Below, in pieces: positions 35,378-44,226 of a stretch of 64,000 nucleotides of DNA. A program made the position numbers and the translations under genes. The notes beneath the pieces are model-generated. The model saw nothing but the letters and a program-made list of their open reading frames with translations. It had not been told where the DNA came from and ran no database searches. This DNA is from Roseovarius halotolerans (lineage in GTDB: Bacteria > Pseudomonadota > Alphaproteobacteria > Rhodobacterales > Rhodobacteraceae). Where the stretch lies: positions 620,001-684,000 of the forward strand of contig NZ_FWFU01000003.1 of assembly GCF_900172255.1 (NCBI RefSeq). Direction: 5' to 3'. The stretch's first letter is position 1; the number at the start of each line of letters is the position of its first letter.

Positions 35378-36918
35378 GCCGGGCTCCCGGACCGTGCGAC
35401 GCTTTCATAACGCGCGCAGGCCTTGGCAAGCAGGTCCTCGGCGGCCTCCTGGCGCTGACAATGGCGCGCAAGGCCCGCTTCGGCCTTGGCCAAGCGAAGC
35501 CGCGCTTCCGCCAAGAGGCTGGTGCTTTCCTTGCGGCTCGGCCCACAGCCGGTGGTCGCGTCAAGCACGCTTGCCGGATCAAGCGCTTCGTCCAGCAGCG
35601 CCTGCGCTTCCGCGAGCGCCTCGCCGGTCTGTTCCATATAGGCCGACTCGATCGCCGCTTGCGGTGTTGCGCCATCCAGCACCAGCCGGACATAACGCCC
35701 GGTGATGTGGTGCGCCTCCCGAAAAGGTAGCCCGAACCGGGTCGACAGAAGGTCGGCAAGCGTCGTCGCGGTCGCGAAATTCGCACCGGCCAGTTCGGCC
35801 ATCCGGTCGCGGCGTGGCTTGGCGCATTCGATGACGACCCGTGCAGCGGGCAGCATCTCGGCCAGTTCCTCGACCGCGCCCCAAAGCCATCGCCCGGACT
35901 CGAATCCCACCTCCTGGCTGTGCCCGAAGGGCACCGCGCGACAGGCGGCCACCGCCGTGGTCAGCGCGCCGACCATTGCCGCGGGCCGCGCCTTGAGGTG
36001 CTCAAGCACCGCAAGGTTCTTCTTTTGCGGCATGATCGACGAGGTGATGGCGACCCGGTCCGGGAATTCCAGCATACCGAATTCGAATGTCGCCCAGAGA
36101 TAGAAATCCTGGCACATCCGGCCGATCGTCATGGACAACTGCGTTGCCGCCGTCGCCAGTTCGATCATCGCGTCCCGGTTGCCGACCGCATCCAGCGAAT
36201 GCGGCTGCGCCTTGGAAAAGCCCAGCAGCTCGGCCACCCGCTCGCGGTCGATGTCAAACCGCGTCCCCGCCAGCGCCCCGGCGCCCAACGGGCATTCATC
36301 CATGCGCATCAGCGCATCCTCAAGCCGGCCGGCATCGCGCGTCAGCGCATTCTCGAGCCCCAGAAGATACCACCCGAAGGTGATCGGCTGGGCATGCTGC
36401 AGATGCGTGTAGCCCGGCATGATCGTGGCGATCTCGTCCTCGACCCGCGCGATCAGCGCCTTGCGCAGGCTCAGGCATTCGCGCAGCAGGCTCTCGGCCA
36501 GCTTGCGGGTCCGCATCCGGTCCTGGGTCGATTTCAGATCGTTGCGCGAGCGCGCCATATGCAGCCGCCCGGCCTCCGGACCTGCGCGGTTGGTCAGTTC
36601 GGCCTCGTAGTTGAACCACGGATCCTCGCGCTCCGGATCCAGCGTGAAGGCATCCGGGCCTTCCGCGTCAAGCTGTGCGATATGCCCGAGCAACCGGCCC
36701 GCGACATCGGGTTCGATCAGCCCCTGTTCGGCCAGCATCACCAGATGCGCGCGGTTGATGCGGGTGAACCAGGGCAGCGAGGCCGGAAATCCACGCACCA
36801 GTCCGGGCGCGTTGATGCCTTCGATGACCTCTTTCGCCAAAGGCTCGTTCAAGAAGCCGCTGACCTTTGATTGCGCGGGCGCTGCGGCCTCGGGATGATC
36901 GGGTTGGACGGACATCAT
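35374..36918 (-). CDS. Argininosuccinate-lyase-like C-N lyase (fumarase/aspartase superfamily)
   Basis: This 514-residue superfamily enzyme has [28 protein letters not shown] and the catalytic loop [16 protein letters not shown]. In housekeeping ArgH the loop reads [11 protein letters not shown]; here proline is replaced by leucine, and the C-terminus is longer than the usual 460 residues. Its position inside a transporter and amine dehydrogenase operon argues against arginine synthesis. It may cleave fumarate, or another unsaturated acid, from an N-substituted amino acid, as (S,S)-EDDS lyase does. The true substrate is unknown. Confidence 0.85.
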   Translation of the reverse strand: MMSVQPDHPEAAAPAQSKVSGFLNEPLAKEVIEGINAPGLVRGFPASLPWFTRINRAHLVMLAEQGLIEPDVAGRLLGHIAQLDAEGPDAFTLDPEREDPWFNYEAELTNRAGPEAGRLHMARSRNDLKSTQDRMRTRKLAESLLRECLSLRKALIARVEDEIATIMPGYTHLQHAQPITFGWYLLGLENALTRDAGRLEDALMRMDECPLGAGALAGTRFDIDRERVAELLGFSKAQPHSLDAVGNRDAMIELATAATQLSMTIGRMCQDFYLWATFEFGMLEFPDRVAITSSIMPQKKNLAVLEHLKARPAAMVGALTTAVAACRAVPFGHSQEVGFESGRWLWGAVEELAEMLPAARVVIECAKPRRDRMAELAGANFATATTLADLLSTRFGLPFREAHHITGRYVRLVLDGATPQAAIESAYMEQTGEALAEAQALLDEALDPASVLDATTGCGPSRKESTSLLAEARLRLAKAEAGLARHCQRQEAAEDLLAKACARYESVARSGSPA

Positions 36919-37646
36919 GTATTCTCCGGATTCACTTGGGTTTCATGAGTAGATGCGATTTCCTGCGGCGCGTGCCGGTGCACGGTGCGCGCCGTCACGA
37001 TGCGCCGCTCCAGCCAGGCGGTGAACAGGTTGAGGCTGTAGCAAATGACGAAATAGACACAGAGCACGAAGCCGAACACCATGAAGGCGGGGCTTTCGCC
37101 GGTCATCATCGTCTGGCGCTCGACGATGATCTTGGCCGATCGCAGGAACTCGGTCGCGCCCACAAGCGTGGCCAGCGATGTCGCCTGGATCAGCAATGAA
37201 AAGAGGCCGGTAAAGGCAGGCAGGATCGGCAGCACGATCTGCGGCAGAAGCACGAGGAACATGGTCTCCCACGACCTCAGGCCCAGCGCCTGCGCACTTT
37301 CGCGCTGATGTTTCGCCAGCGCGTTGAATCCGCCACGGATGATCTCTGCGCCATTGGCGCTGCCCCAACTCGTGAAACTGACGAGCGCCGCCGAGAACGG
37401 GTCCAGAGCCAGCCCCACCAAGGGCGCGCCGAAGTAGACGAACAGAAGGTTCACCACCAGCGGAATATCCCGGAAGAACTCGACGTAGATCACCGCCAGC
37501 GCGCGCAGGGTCCAGAACCGCGACACCGAAGCGATCCCCACGAAAAGCGAGATGAAGGCGGTGAACAGAAGGGTCAGCGAGGCAAGTTGAAACGTCACGA
37601 TCAACCCGCGCCACAACAGCGGAAGACTATCTATGATAAGCTGCAT
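36915..37646 (-). CDS. Polar amino acid ABC transporter permease 1
   Basis: This 243-residue GlnP/HisM-type permease has about five hydrophobic segments. The EAA-like loop is QRESAQALGLRSWETMFLVLLPQI. The start is the ATG at 37646 after GAGGAGG. Its stop overlaps the lyase start (ATGA). It pairs with the permease at 37660. Confidence 0.92.
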   Translation of the reverse strand: MQLIIDSLPLLWRGLIVTFQLASLTLLFTAFISLFVGIASVSRFWTLRALAVIYVEFFRDIPLVVNLLFVYFGAPLVGLALDPFSAALVSFTSWGSANGAEIIRGGFNALAKHQRESAQALGLRSWETMFLVLLPQIVLPILPAFTGLFSLLIQATSLATLVGATEFLRSAKIIVERQTMMTGESPAFMVFGFVLCVYFVICYSLNLFTAWLERRIVTARTVHRHAPQEIASTHETQVNPENT

Positions 37647-37659
37647 GTCACCCGCCTCC

Positions 37660-38331
37660 TCAAGCTGTCCGGAATGGTGCCTGCAGCACCGCTTCAAGGC
37701 GCCGCACCGCGGCCGAGAGCAACAGGACGATGGTCAGGTAGATCAGGCCGATCGCGAGGAACATCTCGAGCGTGCGGAAATCCATCGCCACCCGGTTCAT
37801 CGCCACAAAGGTCAACTCCGCCACACCGATCGCCTGAAGATAGGACGAGTTCTTGAGCACCGACACAGATGTATTGAGCATCGCGGGAATACAGACCCGC
37901 AGCCCGATGGGTAGTGCGACGAGACGGAGGTAAAGCGCAGGGCGCAACCCAAGCGACAGCGCCGCCTCCTGCAATCCCTTGGGCACCGCCGCCAGCCCGC
38001 CCCGGACATTCTCGGTGTTATAGGCGCCACCCCAGAGCGACAGCGCCAGAACCCCCGACCAGAACCCCCCGAGTCCGAGCCCCAGCGACGCCAGCCCGTA
38101 GAAGATGAAGTAAAGCTGCACCAGAAGCGGCGTCGAGCGCATGAAGTGCACATATGCCGTCGCGATCTGCGATAATACCGGCACCTTGAACAGCCGCAGG
38201 CAGGCACAGACCGTGCCCAGCACCACCGAGATCGCAATCGACACCAGGCTGACGAGCAGCGTCATCCACAGACCCTGGAAAAGGTCCGGCGTCGCCCCCC
38301 AGATGTAGGGAAAGCTGAATTCATAGCTCAT
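37660..38331 (-). CDS. Polar amino acid ABC transporter permease 2
   Basis: This 223-residue GlnP/HisQ-type permease starts MSYEFSFPYIWGATPDLFQGLWMTLLVSL. It has the EAA-like loop LQEAALSLGLRPALYLRLVALPIGLR. The gene is 66 bases downstream of the binding protein gene; a nested stem-loop lies in that gap. It forms the membrane channel with the permease at 36915. Confidence 0.92.
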   Translation of the reverse strand: MSYEFSFPYIWGATPDLFQGLWMTLLVSLVSIAISVVLGTVCACLRLFKVPVLSQIATAYVHFMRSTPLLVQLYFIFYGLASLGLGLGGFWSGVLALSLWGGAYNTENVRGGLAAVPKGLQEAALSLGLRPALYLRLVALPIGLRVCIPAMLNTSVSVLKNSSYLQAIGVAELTFVAMNRVAMDFRTLEMFLAIGLIYLTIVLLLSAAVRRLEAVLQAPFRTA

Positions 38332-38355
38332 GACAGATTGACCTGACTTGAACGG

Positions 38356-38391
38356 GGACGGAACAGGGGCAACGCGGCCCCCATCCCGTCC
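38356..38391. other. Nested stem-loop after opine-type binding protein gene
   Basis: The outer arms GGACGG / CCGTCC enclose the inner arms GGGGC / GCCCC. It sits between the binding protein stop (38398) and the first permease start (38331), as expected for an element that raises binding protein output. Confidence 0.55.
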
Positions 38392-38397
38392 AGGTTC

Positions 38398-39243
38398 TTA
38401 TTGCGACGGCTTCTTGGACATGTCCCAGAAGGTCTTCTTCACCTCGACGGTTTCGGGGTCGGAATAGGTTTCAAGCCACTCGCTCAGCTTGCCCTCTTCG
38501 GCCATCCGCTTGATCGCGGCATTCACATAGGTCAGCCACTCGGTCTCGCCCGGCCGCACGGCCGCGCCCCTTGTGCCGATCTTGTAGGATTCCTCGATCA
38601 GGCGGATCTTGGAATTGTTCTGCACCATCGAAATCAGGACGGCGGTGTCATGCGCATAGCCCTCGACACGGTTCTGCATCAGCGCCTGAAGGCTGTCCGA
38701 AACCCCGTCCAGCAACAGCTTCTCGACCTCGGGATGATGCTCGTCGAAATAGGGAATCTGCCAGGCGCCCTTGATGAAGGCCACCGGCTTGCCTTCGAGA
38801 TCGGCCAGCTTGTTGTATGAATCTTCGGCCCGCACGACCATGCCGGACGACGACCACGCATAGGGGTCGGTGAAATCCACCACTTCGGCCCGCTCGGCGT
38901 TGATCCCCATCGTGGCGATGATCACGTCGATCTTGCCGCCCAGAAGCGCAGGCACCCGGTTCGAGCCGGTGACACAGACGATCTCGGCCGCGGCATCCTC
39001 GCCAAAGGCATATTTCGCGATCTGGTGTCCCATCGACACTTCGACCCCGACCGGCGTGCCGGAATTGTTCAGAAAGCCCTCGGGCGGATAGTCGCATTTC
39101 GTGCCGACGCGCACGACCCCTGCGTCCTCGATGGCCTGGGGCACCGGGGGCATCTCCTGGGCAAAGGCGACCGACGCCGGACCGGCGGCAAGGCACAGCC
39201 CCGCGACAAGCCCGTAGGCGGTGAAAGTCTTTGATGATGTCAT
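38398..39243 (-). CDS. Polar amino acid ABC transporter substrate-binding protein (family 3)
   Basis: This 281-residue periplasmic receptor has a signal peptide (YGLVAGLCLAAGPASVAFA, cleaved before QEMPP). The family 3 signature region is VVRVGTKCDYPPEGFLNNSGTPVGVEVS. It is the first gene of a nine-gene minus-strand operon that runs to 31069. Relatives bind polar amino acids and opines. The operon enzymes suggest an N-carboxyalkyl amino acid or related compound. Confidence 0.92.
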   Translation of the reverse strand: MTSSKTFTAYGLVAGLCLAAGPASVAFAQEMPPVPQAIEDAGVVRVGTKCDYPPEGFLNNSGTPVGVEVSMGHQIAKYAFGEDAAAEIVCVTGSNRVPALLGGKIDVIIATMGINAERAEVVDFTDPYAWSSSGMVVRAEDSYNKLADLEGKPVAFIKGAWQIPYFDEHHPEVEKLLLDGVSDSLQALMQNRVEGYAHDTAVLISMVQNNSKIRLIEESYKIGTRGAAVRPGETEWLTYVNAAIKRMAEEGKLSEWLETYSDPETVEVKKTFWDMSKKPSQ

Positions 39244-39340
39244 CGGGTAGTCTCCTTGTTGTATCTGCTTTTTCCAATCGCAGGCATCGCAGCATCACTG
39301 CGAAACCGGCACGCCGTTCAAATTCGACACATACGCGAAA

Positions 39341-39392
39341 GGTTGTTTTTCTTGGGGCAAGCGTCCGCTCACCTTGGACAACCCTCTTGACG
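39341..39392. promoter_or_regulatory. Divergent control region of the opine-type operon
   Basis: In the 227-base divergent gap, GGTTGT (39341-39346) and ACAACC (39378-39383) form an inverted repeat 37 bases apart centre to centre. A TTGACG (39387-39392) could serve as a -35 box for the LysR gene, followed by a markedly AT-rich stretch to 39430. LysR-type sites are expected here; the exact operator cannot be fixed by eye. Confidence 0.35.
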
Positions 39393-39470
39393 GGATGAGA
39401 TAAAGTCAAAGAATAAATAATGATGAAGATATCACCTGAACTCATATAGGAATAAAAGCGCTTGCCCGAC

Positions 39471-40394
39471 ATGAGGATAACCCACCGCCAGATCGAAGCC
39501 TTCCGCGCATTGATGGTCAGCGGATCGATGACAGAGGCCGCCCAGTATCTCTCGGTCACGCAGCCCGCCGTCTCGAAAATCATCAGCCAGCTGGAATCGG
39601 AACTCGGCTTCTCGCTGTTCGAGCGCCGTCAGGGCAAGCTCAGCCCGACCGATGACGGCTATATCCTCTATGCCGAGGTCGAACAGAGCTTCGCCGGGCT
39701 GGAACGCATCAAACGCGCCGCGAAACGTATCCATGACCGCACCGCCGGCAGCCTGCGCCTCGCGGTCTTGCCGACCTTCGCGACCGGTTTCATCGTCCAT
39801 GTCGCACGGCGGCTCTACCAGACGGTCGGCGGGTTGCAGCTCTCGATTCAGGCCTACAATTCCGAAGAGGCCGTCGAACTGGTCGCCTCAGGCCTGTGCG
39901 AACTCGGCTTCGCCATGACGCCGGTCGATGCGCGGCGCGTCCATGTCGGGCCGGTCATGTCGGTGCCTTCCTTCTGCATCCTGCCACCGGGCCACCGCCT
40001 GCAGGACCGCCACGAGATTTCAGTCGGGGATCTTGCCGGCGAAACCTTCATCGCCACGGCGGAAGGTACCTCGAGCCGCCTGCGGACGGATGCGCTGTTC
40101 GCTTCGATGAACATCTCGCGCCGGATTCAGACCGAGGCGCGCTGGTCGCTCACCATATCCGAATTCGTCCAAGCCGGGCTCGGGTGCAGTATCGTCGACG
40201 GCTTCACCGCTGCCAGTTTCGCGGACCGCGGCGGTCTGGTCAGGCCGCTGCGCGAGAAACTGGATTTCACCTTCGTCTGCATCACCCCGCGGGTCGCAAG
40301 CAAATCGGGCACCATCCGCCTGTTCGACGAGGCCTTCGAGATCGAGTTCGCGGCATTCCAGGAGCGATTGAAAGCCTTGCAGCATACACCTTGA
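39471..40394 (+). CDS. LysR family regulator, OccR/NocR-like
   Basis: This LysR protein of about 307 residues begins MRITHRQIEAFRALMVSGSMTEAAQYLSV, then TQPAVSKIISQLE. The pattern (FRA-M---G-MT-AA, VTQPA) is that of the octopine and nopaline regulators OccR and NocR. It is divergent from the opine-type operon and is its probable activator, with the imported compound as effector. A TTG at 39462 with AGGA ten bases upstream is an alternative start three codons earlier. Confidence 0.88.
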   Translation: MRITHRQIEAFRALMVSGSMTEAAQYLSVTQPAVSKIISQLESELGFSLFERRQGKLSPTDDGYILYAEVEQSFAGLERIKRAAKRIHDRTAGSLRLAVLPTFATGFIVHVARRLYQTVGGLQLSIQAYNSEEAVELVASGLCELGFAMTPVDARRVHVGPVMSVPSFCILPPGHRLQDRHEISVGDLAGETFIATAEGTSSRLRTDALFASMNISRRIQTEARWSLTISEFVQAGLGCSIVDGFTAASFADRGGLVRPLREKLDFTFVCITPRVASKSGTIRLFDEAFEIEFAAFQERLKALQHTP

Positions 40395-40446
40395 TGGCGC
40401 TCGCCCTGCCCAGCGCTCGCCGCAAACCGCGTTCCTTCACACCCGC

Positions 40447-41346
40447 TCAGGGCTTGCGGAACAACCGTGTCAGTTCAAACAGGCGATCCAGCCGCTCGAA
40501 CCGCTCGCGCGCATCGGGCCAGCGTTCCTCCTGCGTGGCGGCGATCAGCGCCTCCAGCAGCGACAGCGTTGCGATGTTGGAATCCCATGCCGACGGGATC
40601 TCACCCCAGCAATTGAAGGTGATCTCGGCGACACCGGCCACCGGACTGGCCCATTGATCGGTGATCAGGATCACCCTGACCCCGCGCTCGGCCGCGATAT
40701 TGGCCAGCCGCAGCAGGTTCTCTTCATAGCGTCGCACGTCAAAGATCAGCAGCGTATCGCCCTCGACCATATCCAGCACGTAATGCGGCCATGTCGCAGG
40801 CGACGAGGTCAGATGCACCACGCCTTCGCGGATCGCCTGGAAATGGGTAAAGGCATATTCCGCCAATGACCGCGTGATCCGCCCGCCCACGACGTAGAGT
40901 CCCGAATCGCCGGCCAGCAGCTGCGCCGCGGTGTCGAACTGCCGGGAATCGATATTGGCAAAGGTCTGGCTCAGGTTCTGCGTCACCGAATCCGCGAACC
41001 GGTTCAGCATATGCGATTCGGGCGCCTCGGCGGCCCATACTGCGCGCCGCGCCGTGGGGCCTGACACCTTGGCCTGCAACTCCTGAAGCAATGCCTGATG
41101 GAACTGCGGATAACCCTTGAAACCCAGCTTCTGCACCATCCGCGCCACCACCGGCGTCGACACCCCCGCCCCCGCCGCCGCCAGCGTGATCGTCGCCAGG
41201 CCGGCACCGGGATAATCTTCGACCAGCGCATTGGCGAACTTGCGCTCCGATTGGGTCAGCTGCGGATAATGCTTGCGGATCAGCTGGCGCACAGTGACTT
41301 TCGCGGCCGTCTGGGGGGGCGTTCCGGTACGCGCGCGATCAGTCAA
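40447..41346 (-). CDS. MurR/RpiR family transcriptional regulator
   Basis: This regulator of about 299 residues has an N-terminal RpiR helix-turn-helix (VRQLIRKHYPQLTQSERKFA, then GVSTPVVARMVQKLGFKGYPQF) and a C-terminal SIS domain (about 135-280) for binding a phosphorylated or anionic ligand. The frame stays open far upstream, but homology starts near residue 15. The best start is a TTG at 41346 with GAGG eight bases before it; GTG 41424 is an alternative. It is divergent from the amidohydrolase/TRAP/ligase operon and probably controls it through the dyad at 41455. Confidence 0.85.
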   Translation of the reverse strand: MTDRARTGTPPQTAAKVTVRQLIRKHYPQLTQSERKFANALVEDYPGAGLATITLAAAGAGVSTPVVARMVQKLGFKGYPQFHQALLQELQAKVSGPTARRAVWAAEAPESHMLNRFADSVTQNLSQTFANIDSRQFDTAAQLLAGDSGLYVVGGRITRSLAEYAFTHFQAIREGVVHLTSSPATWPHYVLDMVEGDTLLIFDVRRYEENLLRLANIAAERGVRVILITDQWASPVAGVAEITFNCWGEIPSAWDSNIATLSLLEALIAATQEERWPDARERFERLDRLFELTRLFRKP

Positions 41347-41424
41347 AAGCGGGGCCTCGTCTGGCTGTTTTTTGTGCAAATCCCCGGCGCGCAAACACGG
41401 AAACGACTTCGCCCGCCACGTCAC

Positions 41425-41470
41425 TGGAAAATTATTGACATAAATATTGCCTCGTGGAAAGGTTTTTCCA
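41425..41470. promoter_or_regulatory. Candidate RpiR operator and promoter
   Basis: TGGAAA-GGTT-TTTCCA (41455-41470) is a perfect dyad, and a third half-site TGGAAA lies at 41425-41430. A TTGACA box (41435-41440) lies between them, with the dyad near the expected -10 position for the plus-strand operon. This suggests repression by the divergent RpiR protein. Confidence 0.5.
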
Positions 41471-41481
41471 ATTGCAGGGGG

Positions 41482-42261
41482 ATGACCGTGGCCGAGACCG
41501 CCGAACAGGCCTATGACGTGATGAATGCGACGGGCGCAGGTCCGGCGGTGATCATCTGCGAACATGCCTCCAACCACATCCCCGAACGCTATCACGGGCT
41601 GGGCCTCGATGACGCCGCCCGCACCAGCCACGCCGCCTGGGACCCCGGCGCCGAAGCCGTGGCCCGCCTGTTGAGCAAGGCCCTCGATGCGCCGCTGATC
41701 GCGGGCCGGGTTTCGCGGCTGGTCTATGATTGCAACCGCCCGCCCGAAGCGCCCAGCGCCATGCCCGCTCAAAGCGAAACCATCGCCATCCCCGCCAATG
41801 CGGCCCTCTCCGACGATGATCGCGCCGAACGCGTCCGCACCGTCTATGACCCGTTCACCGCTGCGGTCACCGACCTCCTCGCGCAGCGCAAGGCGCAGGG
41901 CACGCCCTTCGCGCTGATCACGATGCACAGTTTCACGCCGCTCTGGTTCGGCACGCCGCGCCCGGTCGAGATCGGCATCCTCCATGACGACGACAGCCGC
42001 CTTGCCGATGCCATGCTGGCCGAGACCCACCGCCTGTCGCACCGCCGCATCGCGCGCAACGACCCCTACGGCCCGGCTGACGGGGTGACCCATACGCTGC
42101 GCCTGCACGGGCTGCAGAACGACCTGCCCAACGTGATGATCGAACTGCGCAACGACCTTCTGACCACCCCGGCTGACGAACGCGCGATGGCGCAGGAGCT
42201 GATCACCCTCCTGCTTCCCGCGCTCGCGCACCTGGGCCTTCGGGAGCAAAGCGATGCCTAG
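41482..42261 (+). CDS. N-formylglutamate amidohydrolase family protein
   Basis: This 259-residue protein of the HutG/N-formylglutamate amidohydrolase family has VIICEHASNHIPE at the N-terminus, LVYDCNRPP, LITMHSFTP and VMIELRNDLL. The frame opens earlier, but ATG 41482 with GCAGGGGG upstream is the natural start. Histidine degradation genes are not nearby. With a gamma-glutamyl ligase downstream, the enzyme may instead hydrolyse a gamma-glutamyl amide at the end of the pathway. Its stop overlaps the TRAP small subunit by 8 bases. Confidence 0.88.
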   Translation: MTVAETAEQAYDVMNATGAGPAVIICEHASNHIPERYHGLGLDDAARTSHAAWDPGAEAVARLLSKALDAPLIAGRVSRLVYDCNRPPEAPSAMPAQSETIAIPANAALSDDDRAERVRTVYDPFTAAVTDLLAQRKAQGTPFALITMHSFTPLWFGTPRPVEIGILHDDDSRLADAMLAETHRLSHRRIARNDPYGPADGVTHTLRLHGLQNDLPNVMIELRNDLLTTPADERAMAQELITLLLPALAHLGLREQSDA

Positions 42262-42850
42262 GGCGATGCTGGCCTATATCCGCGTGATCGACCGCCTGAA
42301 CCGCTTCATCGGGCGGATCGCGATGTATATGATTTTCGCGCTGATCGGCGTGCTGCTCTGGTCCTCGGTCTCCAAGACCTTCTTCACCCCGTCCCTCTGG
42401 ACGCTGGAAACCGCGCAGTTCGTGATGGTCGCCTATTACATCCTCGGCGGACCCTATTCGATCCAGCTCGGCTCGAATGTGCGCATGGACCTGTTCTACG
42501 GCGACTGGTCGCCGCGCACCAAGGCCTCGGTCGATGCCTTCACGATCTTCTTCCTGGTCTTCTACCTTGGCGTCCTGTTTTACGGCGCGATCAGTTCGAC
42601 AGCCTATTCGCTGGGCTATTTCGGCATGGAGCCGTTTCAGTTCTTCGGGGATCTTCTGGTGACCTTCGTTACCCAGGGGCCGACCGCCGCAGGTGACATG
42701 CTGGGCCACCTCGAGGTGAGCTCGACCGCCTGGCGGCCGCAGATCTGGCCGATCAAGGTGCTGCTCTGCGTCGGGGTCTTCCTGATGATCCTGCAATGTC
42801 TGGCGGAATTCTTCCGCGATCTCGGTCGCATCCGGGGAGTGGAGGTCTGA
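42254..42850 (+). CDS. TRAP transporter small permease (DctQ type)
   Basis: This 198-residue membrane protein has four hydrophobic segments. RIAMYMIFALIGVLLWSSVSKTFF and TAQFVMVAYYILGGPYSI are the first two, and the DctQ hallmark RMDLFYGDWSPRTKA follows. It overlaps the amidohydrolase gene, and its stop overlaps the DctM start (TGATG), so the three are coupled. Confidence 0.9.
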   Translation: MPRAMLAYIRVIDRLNRFIGRIAMYMIFALIGVLLWSSVSKTFFTPSLWTLETAQFVMVAYYILGGPYSIQLGSNVRMDLFYGDWSPRTKASVDAFTIFFLVFYLGVLFYGAISSTAYSLGYFGMEPFQFFGDLLVTFVTQGPTAAGDMLGHLEVSSTAWRPQIWPIKVLLCVGVFLMILQCLAEFFRDLGRIRGVEV

Positions 42851-44172
42851 TGTCCCAGGAACTCATCGCCGTTGTCATGTTCTCCGGCATGATGCTGATG
42901 CTGATGACCGGACAGCGCGTGTTCGGCGCCATCGGTTTCGTCGGGGCAATGGCCGGGCTGATGCTCTGGGGCACGGGTGGCGCCGAGATTCCGTTCTCGG
43001 CCGCGATGAAGCTGATGAAGTGGTATCCGCTGCTGACGCTGCCGATGTTCATCTTCATGGGCTACGTGCTCTCGGAAAGCCGCATCGCGGACGACCTCTA
43101 CAAGATGTTCCATGTCTGGATGGGGCCGGTGCGCGGCGGGCTGGCCATCGGCACGATCGGGCTGATGGTGCTGATTTCGGCAATGAACGGCCTCTCGGTC
43201 GCCGGCATGGCGATCGGCGCCACCATCGCCCTGCCCGAACTTCTGCGGCGCAATTACGACAAGCTGATGGTGACCGGCGTGATCCAGGCCGGGTCATCCC
43301 TTGGCATTCTTGTGCCGCCATCGGTGGTGCTGGTGCTTTATGCGATGATCGCGCGCCAGCCAGTCGGACAGCTCTGGCTGGCCGGAGTGGTGCCGGGGCT
43401 GATGATGGCGACGCTGTTCATCTTCTATATCTGGCTGCGCTGCCGGATTCAGCCCGAACTGGGGCCGGTCCTCCCCAAGGAAGAACGCAACGTCCCCCTC
43501 TCAGAGAAACTGCGCCTCCTGCGCGCCGGCCTTCTGCCGCTGGTGATCTTCGCCACCATGATGGTGCCCTTCGTCAAGGGCTGGACCTCGCTGGTGGAAA
43601 GCTCGGCCATCGGGGCGATCACGGCCTTTCTGGCGGCGGTCCTCAAGGGGCGCATGACCCGCGAGGTGTTCGAGACATCCGTGCGCAGCACGCTGGCGAT
43701 CTCCTGCATGTTCATGTGGATTATCCTCGCCGCTCTCGGCTTCGGCGCGATCTTCGACGGGCTGGGCGCGGTCAGCGCCATCGAGGACCTGTTTACCGCG
43801 CAGCTGGGCCTTGGCCCCTGGGGAATCCTGATCCTCATGCAGCTCAGCTTCATCATCATGGGCACGTTTCTTGACGATACCGCTATGCTGGTGATCGTCG
43901 CGCCGCTCTACGTGCCATTGGTGGGCGCGTTGGGGTTCGATCTGATCTGGTATGGTGTGCTCTACACGATCACCACGCAGATCGCCTATATGACCCCGCC
44001 CTTCGGCTACAACCTGTTCTTGATGCGCGCGATGGCGCCACCCGAAATCAGCCTGCGCGACATCTACCGCTCGATCGTGCCCTTCGTGGCCGTCATGGCC
44101 CTGGCGCTGGCGCTGGTGATGCTGTTCCCGCAGATCGCGCTCTGGCTGCCGAACTACGTCTACGGAAAATAA
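42850..44172 (+). CDS. TRAP transporter large permease (DctM type)
   Basis: This 440-residue polytopic permease has about 12 membrane segments. GSSLGILVPPSVVLVLYAM and GTFLDDTAMLVIVAPLYVP are DctM family motifs. It uses the sodium gradient to import the ligand delivered by the binding protein at 44227. The start is ATG 42850, which overlaps the preceding stop. Confidence 0.92.
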   Translation: MSQELIAVVMFSGMMLMLMTGQRVFGAIGFVGAMAGLMLWGTGGAEIPFSAAMKLMKWYPLLTLPMFIFMGYVLSESRIADDLYKMFHVWMGPVRGGLAIGTIGLMVLISAMNGLSVAGMAIGATIALPELLRRNYDKLMVTGVIQAGSSLGILVPPSVVLVLYAMIARQPVGQLWLAGVVPGLMMATLFIFYIWLRCRIQPELGPVLPKEERNVPLSEKLRLLRAGLLPLVIFATMMVPFVKGWTSLVESSAIGAITAFLAAVLKGRMTREVFETSVRSTLAISCMFMWIILAALGFGAIFDGLGAVSAIEDLFTAQLGLGPWGILILMQLSFIIMGTFLDDTAMLVIVAPLYVPLVGALGFDLIWYGVLYTITTQIAYMTPPFGYNLFLMRAMAPPEISLRDIYRSIVPFVAVMALALALVMLFPQIALWLPNYVYGK

Positions 44173-44184
44173 CCGCAAGAAGAA

Positions 44185-44200
44185 GCCCCGCCCAAGGGGC
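44185..44200. other. Small stem-loop between dctM and dctP
   Basis: GCCCC-GCCCAA-GGGGC lies 12 bases after the DctM stop and about 25 before the binding protein start. It may mark a processing site that separates the abundant binding protein message. Confidence 0.4.
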
Positions 44201-44226
44201 CGAACCATAACAAGGAGAGAAAGAAA

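Noticed and set aside
35374-36918. Housekeeping argininosuccinate lyase (argH)
   Set aside because: The catabolic operon context, extra length and altered catalytic loop make a role in arginine synthesis unlikely.
41347-42249. Upstream extension of the RpiR frame to 42249
   Set aside because: The extra 300 codons are antisense to the amidohydrolase gene and lack homology; the regulator domain begins near 41300.
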